A DNA stretch of 64,000 bases from Bacillota bacterium (GTDB taxonomy: Bacteria > Bacillota > Sulfobacillia > Sulfobacillales > Sulfobacillaceae). The stretch's first letter is position 1. Each line of letters begins with the position of its first letter. The position numbers and the translations under genes were made by a program. The notes beneath the pieces were generated by a model. That model worked only from the letters and a program-made list of their open reading frames with translations, was not told the DNA's origin and made no database searches. Where the stretch lies: contig JAIMBD010000002.1 of assembly GCA_023511625.1 (NCBI GenBank), positions 186,001 through 250,000 on the forward strand. Reading direction: 5' to 3'. This document shows, in pieces, positions 11,017 through 19,446 of the stretch.

Positions 11017-11856
11017 ATGGTCCCTAACGGTGCTGTGGAACGGGTGACGCTGGCCAATGGCGTCACCATGCCTTGCCTCGGCCTCGGCGTCTGGCAGGCT
11101 TCGGACCGCGAGGTCGAGCGGGTGATCCCCCAGGCGGTCGAAATCGGTTACCGCCTCATCGACACCGCGACTTTATACGAAAACGAAGCGGGAGTGGGGC
11201 GCGGGATTCGCGCCGCGGCAGTGCCGCGCGAGGAACTCTTCATCACGACCAAGGTCTGGAACCGAGATCAGGGGTACGAGCGCACCCTGGCCGCGTTTGA
11301 GGCCAGCCGCAAACGGCTCGGGCTCGAGTACATCGACCTTTATCTCATCCATTGGGCCGTCCCCGACCGATATCCGGAAACATGGCGGGCCTTAGAAACG
11401 CTGTATCGCGACGGGGCCGTGCGCGCCGTCGGGGTCTCCAACTTTGTCGTGTCGCACCTCGAGCGGATCCTCCAGGAGTCAGAACTGGTGCCGATGGTCA
11501 ACCAGATCGAGCGCCATCCGTATCATGCCCAGACACCGGTGGTGGCCTTTTGCCAGGCCCACGGCATCCAGGTGGAGGCCTGGGCCCCGTTGATGCGAGG
11601 CGGCCCGCTGTTATCTGACCCGGCCATCGCCACCATCGCCGCACGCCACGGCAAGACGCCGGCCCAAGTGGTGCTACGCTGGCACCTTCAGCACCACGTC
11701 ATTCCCATCCCCAAAACCGTTCGCCCTGAACGCCTGCGCGAAAACCTCGACGTGTTCGACTTCACCTTGAGCGCCGAGGAGATGGCGGCACTCGACCGGC
11801 TGGACCGGGAGCAACAATCGTTTCCGTACGATCCGGTCGCCGTCCGGTTCGGCTGA
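11017..11856 (+). CDS. Aldo/keto reductase
   Basis: The 279-residue NADPH-dependent TIM-barrel oxidoreductase reduces aldehydes and ketones. The catalytic tetrad is visible as D49 and Y54 (DTATLYENE), K79 (TTKVWN) and H112 (LIHWAVPD). The cofactor segment near IPKTVRPERLRENLDVFDF is well conserved. Length matches the 2,5-diketo-gluconate reductase-like branch. The ATG at 11017 has GAGAGGGGAG upstream; an in-frame codon 69 nt earlier is not supported by family alignment. No terminator is obvious before the next promoter at 11879. Confidence 0.92.
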   Translation: MVPNGAVERVTLANGVTMPCLGLGVWQASDREVERVIPQAVEIGYRLIDTATLYENEAGVGRGIRAAAVPREELFITTKVWNRDQGYERTLAAFEASRKRLGLEYIDLYLIHWAVPDRYPETWRALETLYRDGAVRAVGVSNFVVSHLERILQESELVPMVNQIERHPYHAQTPVVAFCQAHGIQVEAWAPLMRGGPLLSDPAIATIAARHGKTPAQVVLRWHLQHHVIPIPKTVRPERLRENLDVFDFTLSAEEMAALDRLDREQQSFPYDPVAVRFG

Positions 11857-11878
11857 TCAAGGGGGCGGGATTGCCGAA

Positions 11879-11940
11879 TTGACACAGATGCCGAACTGGC
11901 TAAACTAGGGTGTAGTGATTCTGAATCCGAATCCATTCAG
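11879..11940 (+). promoter_or_regulatory. Promoter with inverted repeat, upstream of the oxidase-assembly cassette
   Basis: TTGACA (11879-11884), a 16-nt spacer and TAAACT (11901-11906) form a good vegetative promoter. Just after the predicted start of transcription lies CTGAAT (11921-11926), 8 nt, ATTCAG (11935-11940), a perfect inverted repeat. It is placed where a repressor could block elongation or initiation. Confidence 0.65.
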
Positions 11941-11987
11941 CCGTCGGCCGCGGCTCGTCCCCCAGCAGGCAAAGGAGGCGACCTCAG

Positions 11988-13052
11988 GTGCCGCCCATGA
12001 ACATGGTGGCGTATCCGTCCACGCTGGCGCTGGCGTTCTTCTACCGGCTGGTGGGAGGCATCGGCCTCGGCGTCGCCGGGTTGACCTTGGCGTGGTGGGC
12101 GTTTCGGCGGTGGAACCGCTCTACACCGCACGAGCCCGTCACCGGCGATGTGGCCGACCGCGTCACCTGGGGATTGGGCGCACTGTGGCTGCTCGATGGC
12201 CTGTTGCAAATGCAGCCCCTGATGGTCACCCACTTTATCGGCGGCTTTCTCACTCCGTTGGTAAGTGGGCAGCCGCCCTGGCTCCAAGCCGCCATCCGGG
12301 TCGGCATCGCGCTGTGGGCGATCAACCCGGTGGTGTGGAACGCGCTCGCGGCCTGGTTGCAGGTGGGAATCGGACTCGTCCTGCTCTTCGCCCGGGATCC
12401 GGGGTGGCGCCGTGCGGCGCTTTGGATCAGCGTCGGGTGGAGCGCCGTGGTGTGGGTCGCCGGAGAGGCGATGGGCGGAGTCTTTTCCGGCGGATCCTGG
12501 TTTTCTGGCAGCCCAGGGTCGGTCCTGTTCTACGGCCTGCTCGCCGTCTGGGTGTTGGCCTCCCCCGATTGGCGCCGGCGCCGCGGCCAGTCGGCCGTGC
12601 GCTATGGTCTCGGGGGGCTGTGGACCCTCGCCGCCCTCGAGCAAGCCTGGCCAGCCAACGGGTTTTGGGGCCCGGCCCTGTCCCAATACGTCGCCTCCAT
12701 GGCCGCTATGCCGCAGCCCGGCTGGCTCTCGGCGCCGCTCTACGCCTGGGCCCACGTCTTGTCCAGCGCCCCGGCGGCTTGGAACGCGGGGTTGGTCGCC
12801 ATCTTTGCCGCCCTCGGAGGGCTCTGGTTTTTTGCGCCCGACCGCCTCGCCACCTTCTGGGCCACGATGGGCGTCGTCCTTTTGACGTGGTACTTCGGCC
12901 AGGACTGGGGGGTGCTCGGGGGTATGGGCACGGACCCGAATAGCGGCGCCCCGGTGTTGTTAGCCCTCTTCATCTACCCCCTCCTGTCTGCTCGGAAAGT
13001 GCTCGCCTCCTCCCCGTCTCCGTTCGGCGCCGCGCCGCGGGTGCAGCCATGA
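11988..13052 (+). CDS. Polytopic membrane protein with an internal duplication; oxidase-cassette component
   Basis: This 354-residue integral membrane protein has about eight to ten hydrophobic segments. I do not recognise a named family with certainty. The two halves look like repeats: WGLGALWLLDGLLQMQP near 65 parallels YGLGGLWTLAALEQAWP near 205, and the glycine-rich GEAMGGVFSGG near 163 parallels GQDWGVLGGMGTDPNSG near 306. The GTG start is 9 nt after AAAGGAGG. It overlaps the SCO-like gene by 4 nt (ATGA), and CtaG follows, so a role in terminal-oxidase or copper handling is inferred from context. Confidence 0.85.
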   Translation: MPPMNMVAYPSTLALAFFYRLVGGIGLGVAGLTLAWWAFRRWNRSTPHEPVTGDVADRVTWGLGALWLLDGLLQMQPLMVTHFIGGFLTPLVSGQPPWLQAAIRVGIALWAINPVVWNALAAWLQVGIGLVLLFARDPGWRRAALWISVGWSAVVWVAGEAMGGVFSGGSWFSGSPGSVLFYGLLAVWVLASPDWRRRRGQSAVRYGLGGLWTLAALEQAWPANGFWGPALSQYVASMAAMPQPGWLSAPLYAWAHVLSSAPAAWNAGLVAIFAALGGLWFFAPDRLATFWATMGVVLLTWYFGQDWGVLGGMGTDPNSGAPVLLALFIYPLLSARKVLASSPSPFGAAPRVQP

Positions 13053-14716
13053 AACCGCGCACGGCCCGGACCGTGGGCTGGGTGGCGGTGGGCGCAGTCC
13101 TGGCCGCGCTGGGCGTGCGTACAGCCCTTGCTCACAGCCCCTCCCGACAGTTGCCACCAGAGGCCGCGGCCGCGTTGGCCGCAGACGGCATGACGCCACT
13201 CGGAGGTTCTCCGGCGCCAGATTTCCACCTCGTCGATCAGCGCGGTCGACCGGTTGCGCTCGACCAATTTCGCGGCAAGACGGTGATCCTCACCTTTCTC
13301 GACCCAGTCTGCTGGTGGGACTGCCCCCTGCAGGCAGCCGAGATGGCTGGCGTCGACCGCCTCCTCGGCCCGGCCAAAGACCGAGTCGTGTTATTGGCCG
13401 TCGCAGGCAACCCCACCGTCCACAGTTTGGGTGCCATCGCCGCCTTCGACCGCTCTCACCATTTGACGGGGCTGCCGAACTGGATCTTTGCCACCGGATC
13501 CACCACGGCCCTTCAGGCAGTGTGGAAGGCATACGGGTACCAGGTCCGCCCGGCCTTGAACGGGATGGATCCCCACAGCGACCTCTTTTACCTCATCGGC
13601 CCCGACGGCCATCTCGACTACCTCTCCAATCCTGAAGCCAACGCCGGTCTGGTGACGGGAACCAGCGCCCTCCTGGCCGCGTATGCGGCCCGGGTAGGAC
13701 ATTGGGCGCCGCCCCCTCAGGCGGACCTGCCCGCACTGTCGCTCGGCCCGGTTGCGACGGCACCGCCCTTGGGCGGGGTAGGACCCGTGGCCTGGTTGGG
13801 GCCGGGCCCCCAGACGGCCTGGGCCATTGGCAACGTTTCCGCAAACGGCGTCACCTATCAGGTAGCGTTCTACACCCGCGACGGCGGCCGCCATTGGCGC
13901 GATGTAGGACCGCCGGGGCTGTCCAAACGGGGCGGCACGGTCCTCGTGGCCGCAAGTGGAACGGCAGCCTGGGCTGTGGTGCGCCCCTTCGGCTACCAAC
14001 TGGACCCCGCCGTCTTCGCCACGGCCGATGGAGGCCGAAATTGGGCCGGGCCCACCCTCTTGCCGGGTCCGCTCGCCCCGGGAAACCCGCTGGCTGCTGC
14101 CGGCGCTACGGTGGCCTGGGTGGCGAGCGGACAACACCTGTGGCAAACCGAAGATGGAGGGCAGCGTTGGACGGCTCGAGGTCTCTTGCCCGGACCCGCT
14201 GGCCAACCGGTCGACTTGGCCTTCAGCGGGGGGCAGTTGTGGCTGGCAATCGGCAGTCGATTGTGGCGGTGGACACCAGGGCACTGGGCCAACGTCGCGC
14301 TGCCGTCCGCCCCGGGTTCCGGGCCGGTGACCGTTGGCACCCCCTGGCCGGTAAGGGGCGGCTGGGCTACGCCCGTGATCCGTGGCGGTGCGCGCCCCCG
14401 GTTGCAAATCGCAATGGAAAAGGCGGGAACCTGGCAGTGGTCGCGCGCCCTGGATCTGCCCGCCCCCGACCTCGCACTGGTGTCGTTTGCCGATGGGTCG
14501 GTGTTTGCGGTGGGCGCAGCCGGACTCCACCTGGAGGTGTGGCGCTGGAATGGCAGTCCGAGTGGCTGGGTTCCCGTCTCAGGCCCTTGGCCGGGCCGAG
14601 GCCAGCCGACGGCATTGACGGCAAGCGGGAGCAGGTTTTGGCTCACGGTGGCGGATGGCAGCCGCCAGGCGTGGGTATGGAACGGCCGCGCCTGGATTCA
14701 AGCCGCCGTCCCGTAA
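13049..14716 (+). CDS. Exported SCO1/SenC-like redoxin fused to a C-terminal BNR/Ycf48-like beta-propeller
   Basis: The 555-residue protein begins with a signal sequence or anchor (residues 8-28, ALA-HS). Residues about 50-215 form a thioredoxin-fold SCO domain with the copper-binding C88-W-W-D-C92 (CxxxC) and the conserved distal histidine H176 (MDPHSD). From about 230 to the end, repeated blades carry sialidase-like turns (TRDGGRHWRD, TADGGRNWAG, TEDGGQRWTA), as in Ycf48/HCF136-type propellers. SCO proteins deliver copper to the CuA site of cytochrome oxidase; the propeller may act as an assembly scaffold, which is inference. The fusion is unusual. Confidence 0.88.
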   Translation: MKPRTARTVGWVAVGAVLAALGVRTALAHSPSRQLPPEAAAALAADGMTPLGGSPAPDFHLVDQRGRPVALDQFRGKTVILTFLDPVCWWDCPLQAAEMAGVDRLLGPAKDRVVLLAVAGNPTVHSLGAIAAFDRSHHLTGLPNWIFATGSTTALQAVWKAYGYQVRPALNGMDPHSDLFYLIGPDGHLDYLSNPEANAGLVTGTSALLAAYAARVGHWAPPPQADLPALSLGPVATAPPLGGVGPVAWLGPGPQTAWAIGNVSANGVTYQVAFYTRDGGRHWRDVGPPGLSKRGGTVLVAASGTAAWAVVRPFGYQLDPAVFATADGGRNWAGPTLLPGPLAPGNPLAAAGATVAWVASGQHLWQTEDGGQRWTARGLLPGPAGQPVDLAFSGGQLWLAIGSRLWRWTPGHWANVALPSAPGSGPVTVGTPWPVRGGWATPVIRGGARPRLQIAMEKAGTWQWSRALDLPAPDLALVSFADGSVFAVGAAGLHLEVWRWNGSPSGWVPVSGPWPGRGQPTALTASGSRFWLTVADGSRQAWVWNGRAWIQAAVP

Positions 14717-14774
14717 GCAGAAGCAGGCGCACGGCGGCACTTTTCCCCTGCTTGATGGGAAGTGAGGTGAGAGG

Positions 14775-15623
14775 ATGATCCCGTTGAACGCCATCCCCTT
14801 CTGGGCCTGGGCCACCCCTGGGATCCTGGTGGCGGTCGCGGCGGTAGCCGCATTGTATCTTTGGATCCTGGCGGGACCTGGCCACGCCCTGGTGCCACAC
14901 CTTTCCCCGCCGACCCGGCTCCAGGCGGCCGCCTTCCTGGCCGGTTGCTTGTTCCTTTACCTCGCCTTGGGCAGTCCGCTCGGAGTTCTGGCCATGGGCT
15001 ATTCCTTCACGGCCCACATGATCCAGCACGTCCTGGCGGCCTTGGTCGCAGCGCCGTTGCTGTTGGTGGGACTCCCGGCCGACGTGTGGCGGAGCGTCCT
15101 CCGTACCCCCGGGCTTGGCTTTCTCTTCCGCCGCGCCGTGCGCCCGATTCCGGCGCTGGTGGTGTTCAACCTATTCTTCGGGATCTTGGTCTGGCCGCCT
15201 CTCTTAGACGCCATGGTTCGGTCCATGGCCCTGATGTTGACCATGCACCTCATCCTGGTCGTGGTGGCCATCCCCATGTGGTGGCCGCTTTTAAGCCCGC
15301 TGCCGGAACTGCCCCGCTTGCACCCTGGTGTACAGCTGCTCTACATCTTCGCCGACGGTCTGCCGATGCTGTTGCCGTTGGCCCTTGTGGCCCTCGACAC
15401 CCATCCCCTGTACGCCGCGGCCTACCAAGCCGGAGTCCGCGCGATAGGCATGGGCCTGGTGCCTGACCAACAGCTCGGCGGCTCTATCTGCATCGTCTTG
15501 GTCCACGCGCTATACGGTGCCCTCTTCATCGTCCGTTTCCGCCAATGGGCCCGCCTGGAAAGCGGTCGCATCGACGGCGTGCCCCACCTGTCGGTAGTCG
15601 AGCCGCCCGCCAAGCGGCGGTGA
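14775..15623 (+). CDS. ctaG: Cytochrome c oxidase assembly protein CtaG (Caa3-type)
   Basis: The 282-residue protein with about seven membrane segments belongs to the Caa3_CtaG family of Firmicutes, needed for assembly of caa3 oxidase and thought to handle copper. Family hallmarks seen are HMIQHVLAALVAAPLLLVGLP near 75-95, the MHLILVVVAIPMWWPLLSP segment near 155, and PDQQLGGSICI near 235. It lies 58 nt downstream of the SCO-propeller gene and probably belongs to the same operon. It ends 4 nt from the end of the convergent gene with no visible terminator between them. Confidence 0.92.
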   Translation: MIPLNAIPFWAWATPGILVAVAAVAALYLWILAGPGHALVPHLSPPTRLQAAAFLAGCLFLYLALGSPLGVLAMGYSFTAHMIQHVLAALVAAPLLLVGLPADVWRSVLRTPGLGFLFRRAVRPIPALVVFNLFFGILVWPPLLDAMVRSMALMLTMHLILVVVAIPMWWPLLSPLPELPRLHPGVQLLYIFADGLPMLLPLALVALDTHPLYAAAYQAGVRAIGMGLVPDQQLGGSICIVLVHALYGALFIVRFRQWARLESGRIDGVPHLSVVEPPAKRR

Positions 15624-15627
15624 CGCC

Positions 15628-18051
15628 TCACCACATTCCCACAGTCCCCTGTGCCGCATCGAGATCCACGGTATCGGTGATGCCGGTGGGACCAGGCACG
15701 TCTCCGGCGTACTGCCACAGGGTGGCCTCGGGCAGGATTTGGGTAGGGTCTGGGGGAGGCACCTGGACTCCCGCGTAGTTCCATGCAGTGACCCAATACA
15801 ACACGTGGTTTTCGCCCCACGGTTGGCTGGCGATGGTTTGAAGCTGGTGCGGCCCGCTGTACACCCCAGGCAGGTAGCCCTGAGCGGCCACCGCCTCCGT
15901 CCATCCCTCGACGTAACCGAGCCATTGGGTCCCGGTTTGGTACGGCTCAAGGTCAAGATAGATGGCCGTGCCCGGAGGTTGGCCCACCCCTTCAGCCAAT
16001 GCCACGGCCCGCTCCCCATCGACGGTGCCCTGGGCTTGCGTCTGCACCCCACACACCGCTTCCCCGGGCACGCGGTTGGCCCCGCTGTAAAGACTGACCA
16101 ACAGCAGACCGTCGGCCTTGAGGGCCGCGGCTTCGCGCGCCGTCAAAGGCGTACTCCGGTAACAAGGTCCGCCGAGGTAACGGGCGGCGAACCGATAGGG
16201 GGTCCCCGGTCCGATCTGTCCTGCAGCGGCTGCGGGAACCAGCGATTGATCGGCGTCGAGCCCGTTGAGCACCTCCGAAGCGCCCGAAACGCCAGAGGGC
16301 GCCTGGGCGGCATCTGCCGTACCTTGGCACGCCGGCGCCGGCGTCGCTGCCGCGGGCAGGCTCCCCGTCGGCAGGATCCCAGTCAAGGCGTACTGGACCC
16401 AAGCCGCGGCCAGGGCTGCGCTGTCTTGGGCCGTGTTGCCGTTGGCATCCACGAAATACCCCGCCGTGGGCTCAGTCACTCCAAGTGCGCCGGGATAAGG
16501 CGACCCTTGGGCTGGCGTCCCCGTAGACCCGGCGCTCCATCCACACGGGTCATAGGCCAGGGCGTTGGCAGCGGGAGAGCCAATGGCTACCACCACCGCG
16601 GAGCCTTGTTGCATGGCCTGCCAGGCCTGGGCGAACGTAGTCAAAATTTGGTCGGCGGGAATCCCTTCGGCTTGGGCCAGCGCCTTCGCGGTCGCCAGAT
16701 CGGCAGGGCTTGCCGCGTAGAGCGCGATCTGATCCGGCGTCGCCGGATGCGGCGCGTGGACGATGACCGTCGCGGTGGCCGTCAGCCCGGCCACTTGAGC
16801 CGTCACGGTGTAGGTCCCGGATTGGTCCGCCACCACCGCCACCCCCCCGTCCCCCTGGGGCGCCCACGCGACCCACGGGGAGGAGGAAGAGACCGTCCAC
16901 GTCACTGAGGGGGACAACGGCTGGCCCCAGGCGTTGGCAACCTCGGCGCGGGCCGTCCACAACTTCCCCGCTACGGCCGTCGACGCACCCTGCAGGGTAA
17001 GACGGGCCGGCGTCTTAGTCCAAATCTCCGCCACGTCTGCCTGCACCGAGGGCGGCACGGCTTGGCTTTGGCCCACCACTGCCCACCGCATGGGCGAAAA
17101 CGCTTGGGGCTTGCCAAGATACGCCGCAATGGCCCCAGGCAACGGCCCGGTCGAAGGCACCAACACCAGTCCTGCTTGCCAGGCCGCAGCCAGAGGGCCC
17201 GCTACCAAGGCATCGGTGAAGTGGTCGGGGCTGGCGCTGGCCAGCACCACCGCAGACCAAGGTCCGGCGGCAAAATAGGCGTCCAAGGCTACGTTGGTGG
17301 CGTAGCGGTCGGCCCCTGCCAACGGTACCACCCGGCCGGTGGCGGGCAACGGGGTCGCGGCCGCCGCACCGACAAGATACACCGTGGCGCCGGGAGAAAG
17401 CCAGGTCGCCTCGTCCGGGGGCAAGGGCCCGCCCCCCACAGGACGCAACAAAATCGGAGCCTCCGCTTCGGCAGCAAACGGCCCGGCTGCCAGCGCGTCC
17501 ACCAAGTGGTCTTGGGCTCCCGAAGCCACGAACGCCGCCGGGAAGGCGTGGCGCTGGGTCACCGCAGCCAAATAGCCGGCCACTGCCGCCGCTGTGGCAA
17601 ACCGGTCCGGTCCCGAAAGGCGGGCCCGCACTGCCACACCAGGGGGCAGCGCGCCCGAGTTGCCCAAAGACGCGGCGGCACCTACCAGGATGACGTTCTC
17701 CACACCAAGGGATTGCAGGGCCAGAGTGGTGGTGGACCCCAAGACAGTGGGCGATTCCGCCAGCAACAAGGGCGCATGCAACGCCGCCGCCAATGGTCCC
17801 GCCGTCAGGGCGTCGACGGCATGGGCGTCGGTCCCCACTGCCAGCACGGCCGTGCTGGCACCGTGGGGAAACTCCTCGAAAGCCACCTGAGCCGCCGTAG
17901 CAAACCGGTCTGGTCCGGCCAGCACCACCGGGGACGGCGGCCCCGCCGCATGGGCCGCCTCCGGCCCCGCGGCGACGCCAAACAGCACCGCCCCTGCCGC
18001 GAGGACCGCCCCCCATGGGGTCCGGCGCTGCCTGGTCCGACCTTTCCGCAT
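15628..18051 (-). CDS. Exported cell-wall-binding-repeat-2 protein with Ig-like and DUF1906 glycosidase-like domains
   Basis: This 807-residue secreted protein has a twin-arginine-free signal peptide (about 1-35, ending AHA). Three CWB2 repeats follow (about 40-125, 130-220 and 225-320), each with the hallmark GxDRxATA/N and DALVAGPLAA-type segments. Next come an Ig-like domain near 350-430, a linker, and a C-terminal DUF1906 (Rv2525c-like, glycosidase-fold) domain marked by RFAARYLGG, AIYLDLEPY, GVYSGP and WQYAGD. It is likely anchored to wall polymers and acting on peptidoglycan or glycan. The start has GGGAGGGAG upstream. Confidence 0.88.
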   Translation of the reverse strand: MRKGRTRQRRTPWGAVLAAGAVLFGVAAGPEAAHAAGPPSPVVLAGPDRFATAAQVAFEEFPHGASTAVLAVGTDAHAVDALTAGPLAAALHAPLLLAESPTVLGSTTTLALQSLGVENVILVGAAASLGNSGALPPGVAVRARLSGPDRFATAAAVAGYLAAVTQRHAFPAAFVASGAQDHLVDALAAGPFAAEAEAPILLRPVGGGPLPPDEATWLSPGATVYLVGAAAATPLPATGRVVPLAGADRYATNVALDAYFAAGPWSAVVLASASPDHFTDALVAGPLAAAWQAGLVLVPSTGPLPGAIAAYLGKPQAFSPMRWAVVGQSQAVPPSVQADVAEIWTKTPARLTLQGASTAVAGKLWTARAEVANAWGQPLSPSVTWTVSSSSPWVAWAPQGDGGVAVVADQSGTYTVTAQVAGLTATATVIVHAPHPATPDQIALYAASPADLATAKALAQAEGIPADQILTTFAQAWQAMQQGSAVVVAIGSPAANALAYDPCGWSAGSTGTPAQGSPYPGALGVTEPTAGYFVDANGNTAQDSAALAAAWVQYALTGILPTGSLPAAATPAPACQGTADAAQAPSGVSGASEVLNGLDADQSLVPAAAAGQIGPGTPYRFAARYLGGPCYRSTPLTAREAAALKADGLLLVSLYSGANRVPGEAVCGVQTQAQGTVDGERAVALAEGVGQPPGTAIYLDLEPYQTGTQWLGYVEGWTEAVAAQGYLPGVYSGPHQLQTIASQPWGENHVLYWVTAWNYAGVQVPPPDPTQILPEATLWQYAGDVPGPTGITDTVDLDAAQGTVGMW

Positions 18052-18077
18052 CGTTGTCTCCCTCCCGCACTCCGCTT

Positions 18078-18121
18078 GGCGACAACACGCCATCCCCGAC
18101 GGCGAAAACCTGTTCGCCGCC
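18078..18121 (-). other. Two hairpins in the 5' leader of the CWB2 gene
   Basis: On the minus strand a 9-pair hairpin (18121-18098, one G-U pair) is followed by GGCG-6 nt-CGCC (18091-18078). Both lie between the start codon at 18051 and the likely promoter region. No known riboswitch consensus is matched. They could set mRNA stability or regulate translation. Confidence 0.4.
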
Positions 18122-18160
18122 AATTGGGAGCGGAGTATGGCATTGGCAGTCGAGACAACC

Positions 18161-18193
18161 ATTCGACACCGAGGGAGGGAGTTCCTGTCGAAT
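18161..18193. promoter_or_regulatory. Inverted repeat, candidate operator upstream of the CWB2 gene
   Basis: ATTCGACA (18161-18168) and TGTCGAAT (18186-18193) are perfect 8-bp inverted copies whose starts are 25 bp apart. They lie 110-140 nt upstream of the CWB2 start. The spacing of about two and a half helical turns is typical of a dimeric regulator or of a looped pair of half-sites. No convincing -10/-35 pair was found. Confidence 0.4.
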
Positions 18194-18290
18194 CGTGGAA
18201 TAGGTAGAAATTGGCACTATGGGGTCGCAGCAGCACAAGGCCCCCGGCCCTCCTGGCGGGAGAACCGGAGGCCCAGCGGAGCCTCCCGGG

Positions 18291-19427
18291 TTACCCCTCC
18301 CACAGGGAGGGGTCGGCCAAGTGGCGCGCCACCGTCTGAAGGAAGGCGGCCGCCGGAGCACCGTCCACGACGCGGTGGTCGAAAGTCAGGCTCAAGGTCA
18401 TCACCGTACGCCACTCCATCCCGCGATCGACCCGCACCAGCTGTTCGCGGGCCCGCCCCACACCGAGTGCCGCCGCCTCTGGCGGGTTGATGATGGGCGT
18501 GAAAGCGTCGACGCCGTACATCCCCAAGCTGGTCACCGTAAAGGTGCCGCCGCTGACCGCCTCGGGATCCAGGGTCCCGGCCCGCGCGCGTGCGGCCAAC
18601 GCGTGCACCGCTTCGGCAATGGCCGACAGCGTCAGGCGGTCGGCGTGGCGGATCACCGGAACCAAAAGGCCGTCCTCCAGCGCCACTGCGACCCCCACGT
18701 GGATGGCAGGCCACAGCCGGATTCCCTCATCGGTCCAGGACGCGTTGAGCATCGGGTGTTCGCGCAAGGCTAACGCCGCAGCCCGAATCACCGCGTCGGT
18801 ATAGGTAAAGGCGTAGCCCAAGCGCCCAGACGCGCGGGCCTCTGCCAAGGCGCTGACGTCGACCTCGCTGAAGAGCGTGACCTGGGCCATGGCGGTCACG
18901 CTTTCCACCATTCGCCGCGCGATGGTCCGACGCATCGGAGTCAGGGCAACCAGCCTCCCGGCCGGCTCGGCTGGGGCTGCCGCGCGCCGGACATCCTCCT
19001 CGGTCACCCGCCCGCCGGGCCCCGTGCCCGCAATCCGGGTCAAATCCACTCCCAATTGGTGCGCTAACCGTTGCACACGGGGACTGGCCGGAGGACGGGC
19101 CGATGGTGTGGTCTTGGGCACCGGTGGCGGCGGTACGGCAGACGGAGCAGCCGATGGCGGCTCGGGGCTTGGTCCAGGCGATTCGCCGCCTTCGGTTGCC
19201 AGTTCGCACAGCACCGTGCGTACCGGCACCGTCGTTCCCTCCGCGACGAGAATGCGCGTCAGCACACCGCTGGCAGGCGCCGGCAGTTCCTGGGTAACCT
19301 TGGCGGCATCGATTTCGGCCAACGCCTCTCCCTGCTGCACCGGATCTCCGACGGCCTTAAGCCACCGCAAGACCGTCCCTTCTTGCATCCCCATGCCCCA
19401 CTGCGGCAGTCGAACCGCTATCGTCAT
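18291..19427 (-). CDS. 2-oxoacid / acetoin dehydrogenase E2 component (acyltransferase)
   Basis: This 378-residue E2 transfers the acyl group from E1 to CoA. The N-terminal lipoyl domain (about 1-77) carries the lipoylated lysine in EIDAAKVTQE near residue 43. A Pro/Ala/Ser linker (about 80-110), an E3/E1-binding domain (VQRLAHQLGVDLTRIAGTG, about 115-150) and a catalytic domain ending in the active-site motif DHRVVDG near 355 follow. It is the third gene of an operon with E1alpha and E1beta. A bulged GC hairpin follows the stop (near 18276-18250). Confidence 0.92.
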   Translation of the reverse strand: MTIAVRLPQWGMGMQEGTVLRWLKAVGDPVQQGEALAEIDAAKVTQELPAPASGVLTRILVAEGTTVPVRTVLCELATEGGESPGPSPEPPSAAPSAVPPPPVPKTTPSARPPASPRVQRLAHQLGVDLTRIAGTGPGGRVTEEDVRRAAAPAEPAGRLVALTPMRRTIARRMVESVTAMAQVTLFSEVDVSALAEARASGRLGYAFTYTDAVIRAAALALREHPMLNASWTDEGIRLWPAIHVGVAVALEDGLLVPVIRHADRLTLSAIAEAVHALAARARAGTLDPEAVSGGTFTVTSLGMYGVDAFTPIINPPEAAALGVGRAREQLVRVDRGMEWRTVMTLSLTFDHRVVDGAPAAAFLQTVARHLADPSLWEG

Positions 19428-19446
19428 AAACGTGGTTCGCCTCCCG

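Noticed and set aside
15624-15627. A terminator between ctaG and the CWB2 gene.
   Set aside because: Only 4 nt separate the stop codons and no hairpin with a T-tract exists there.
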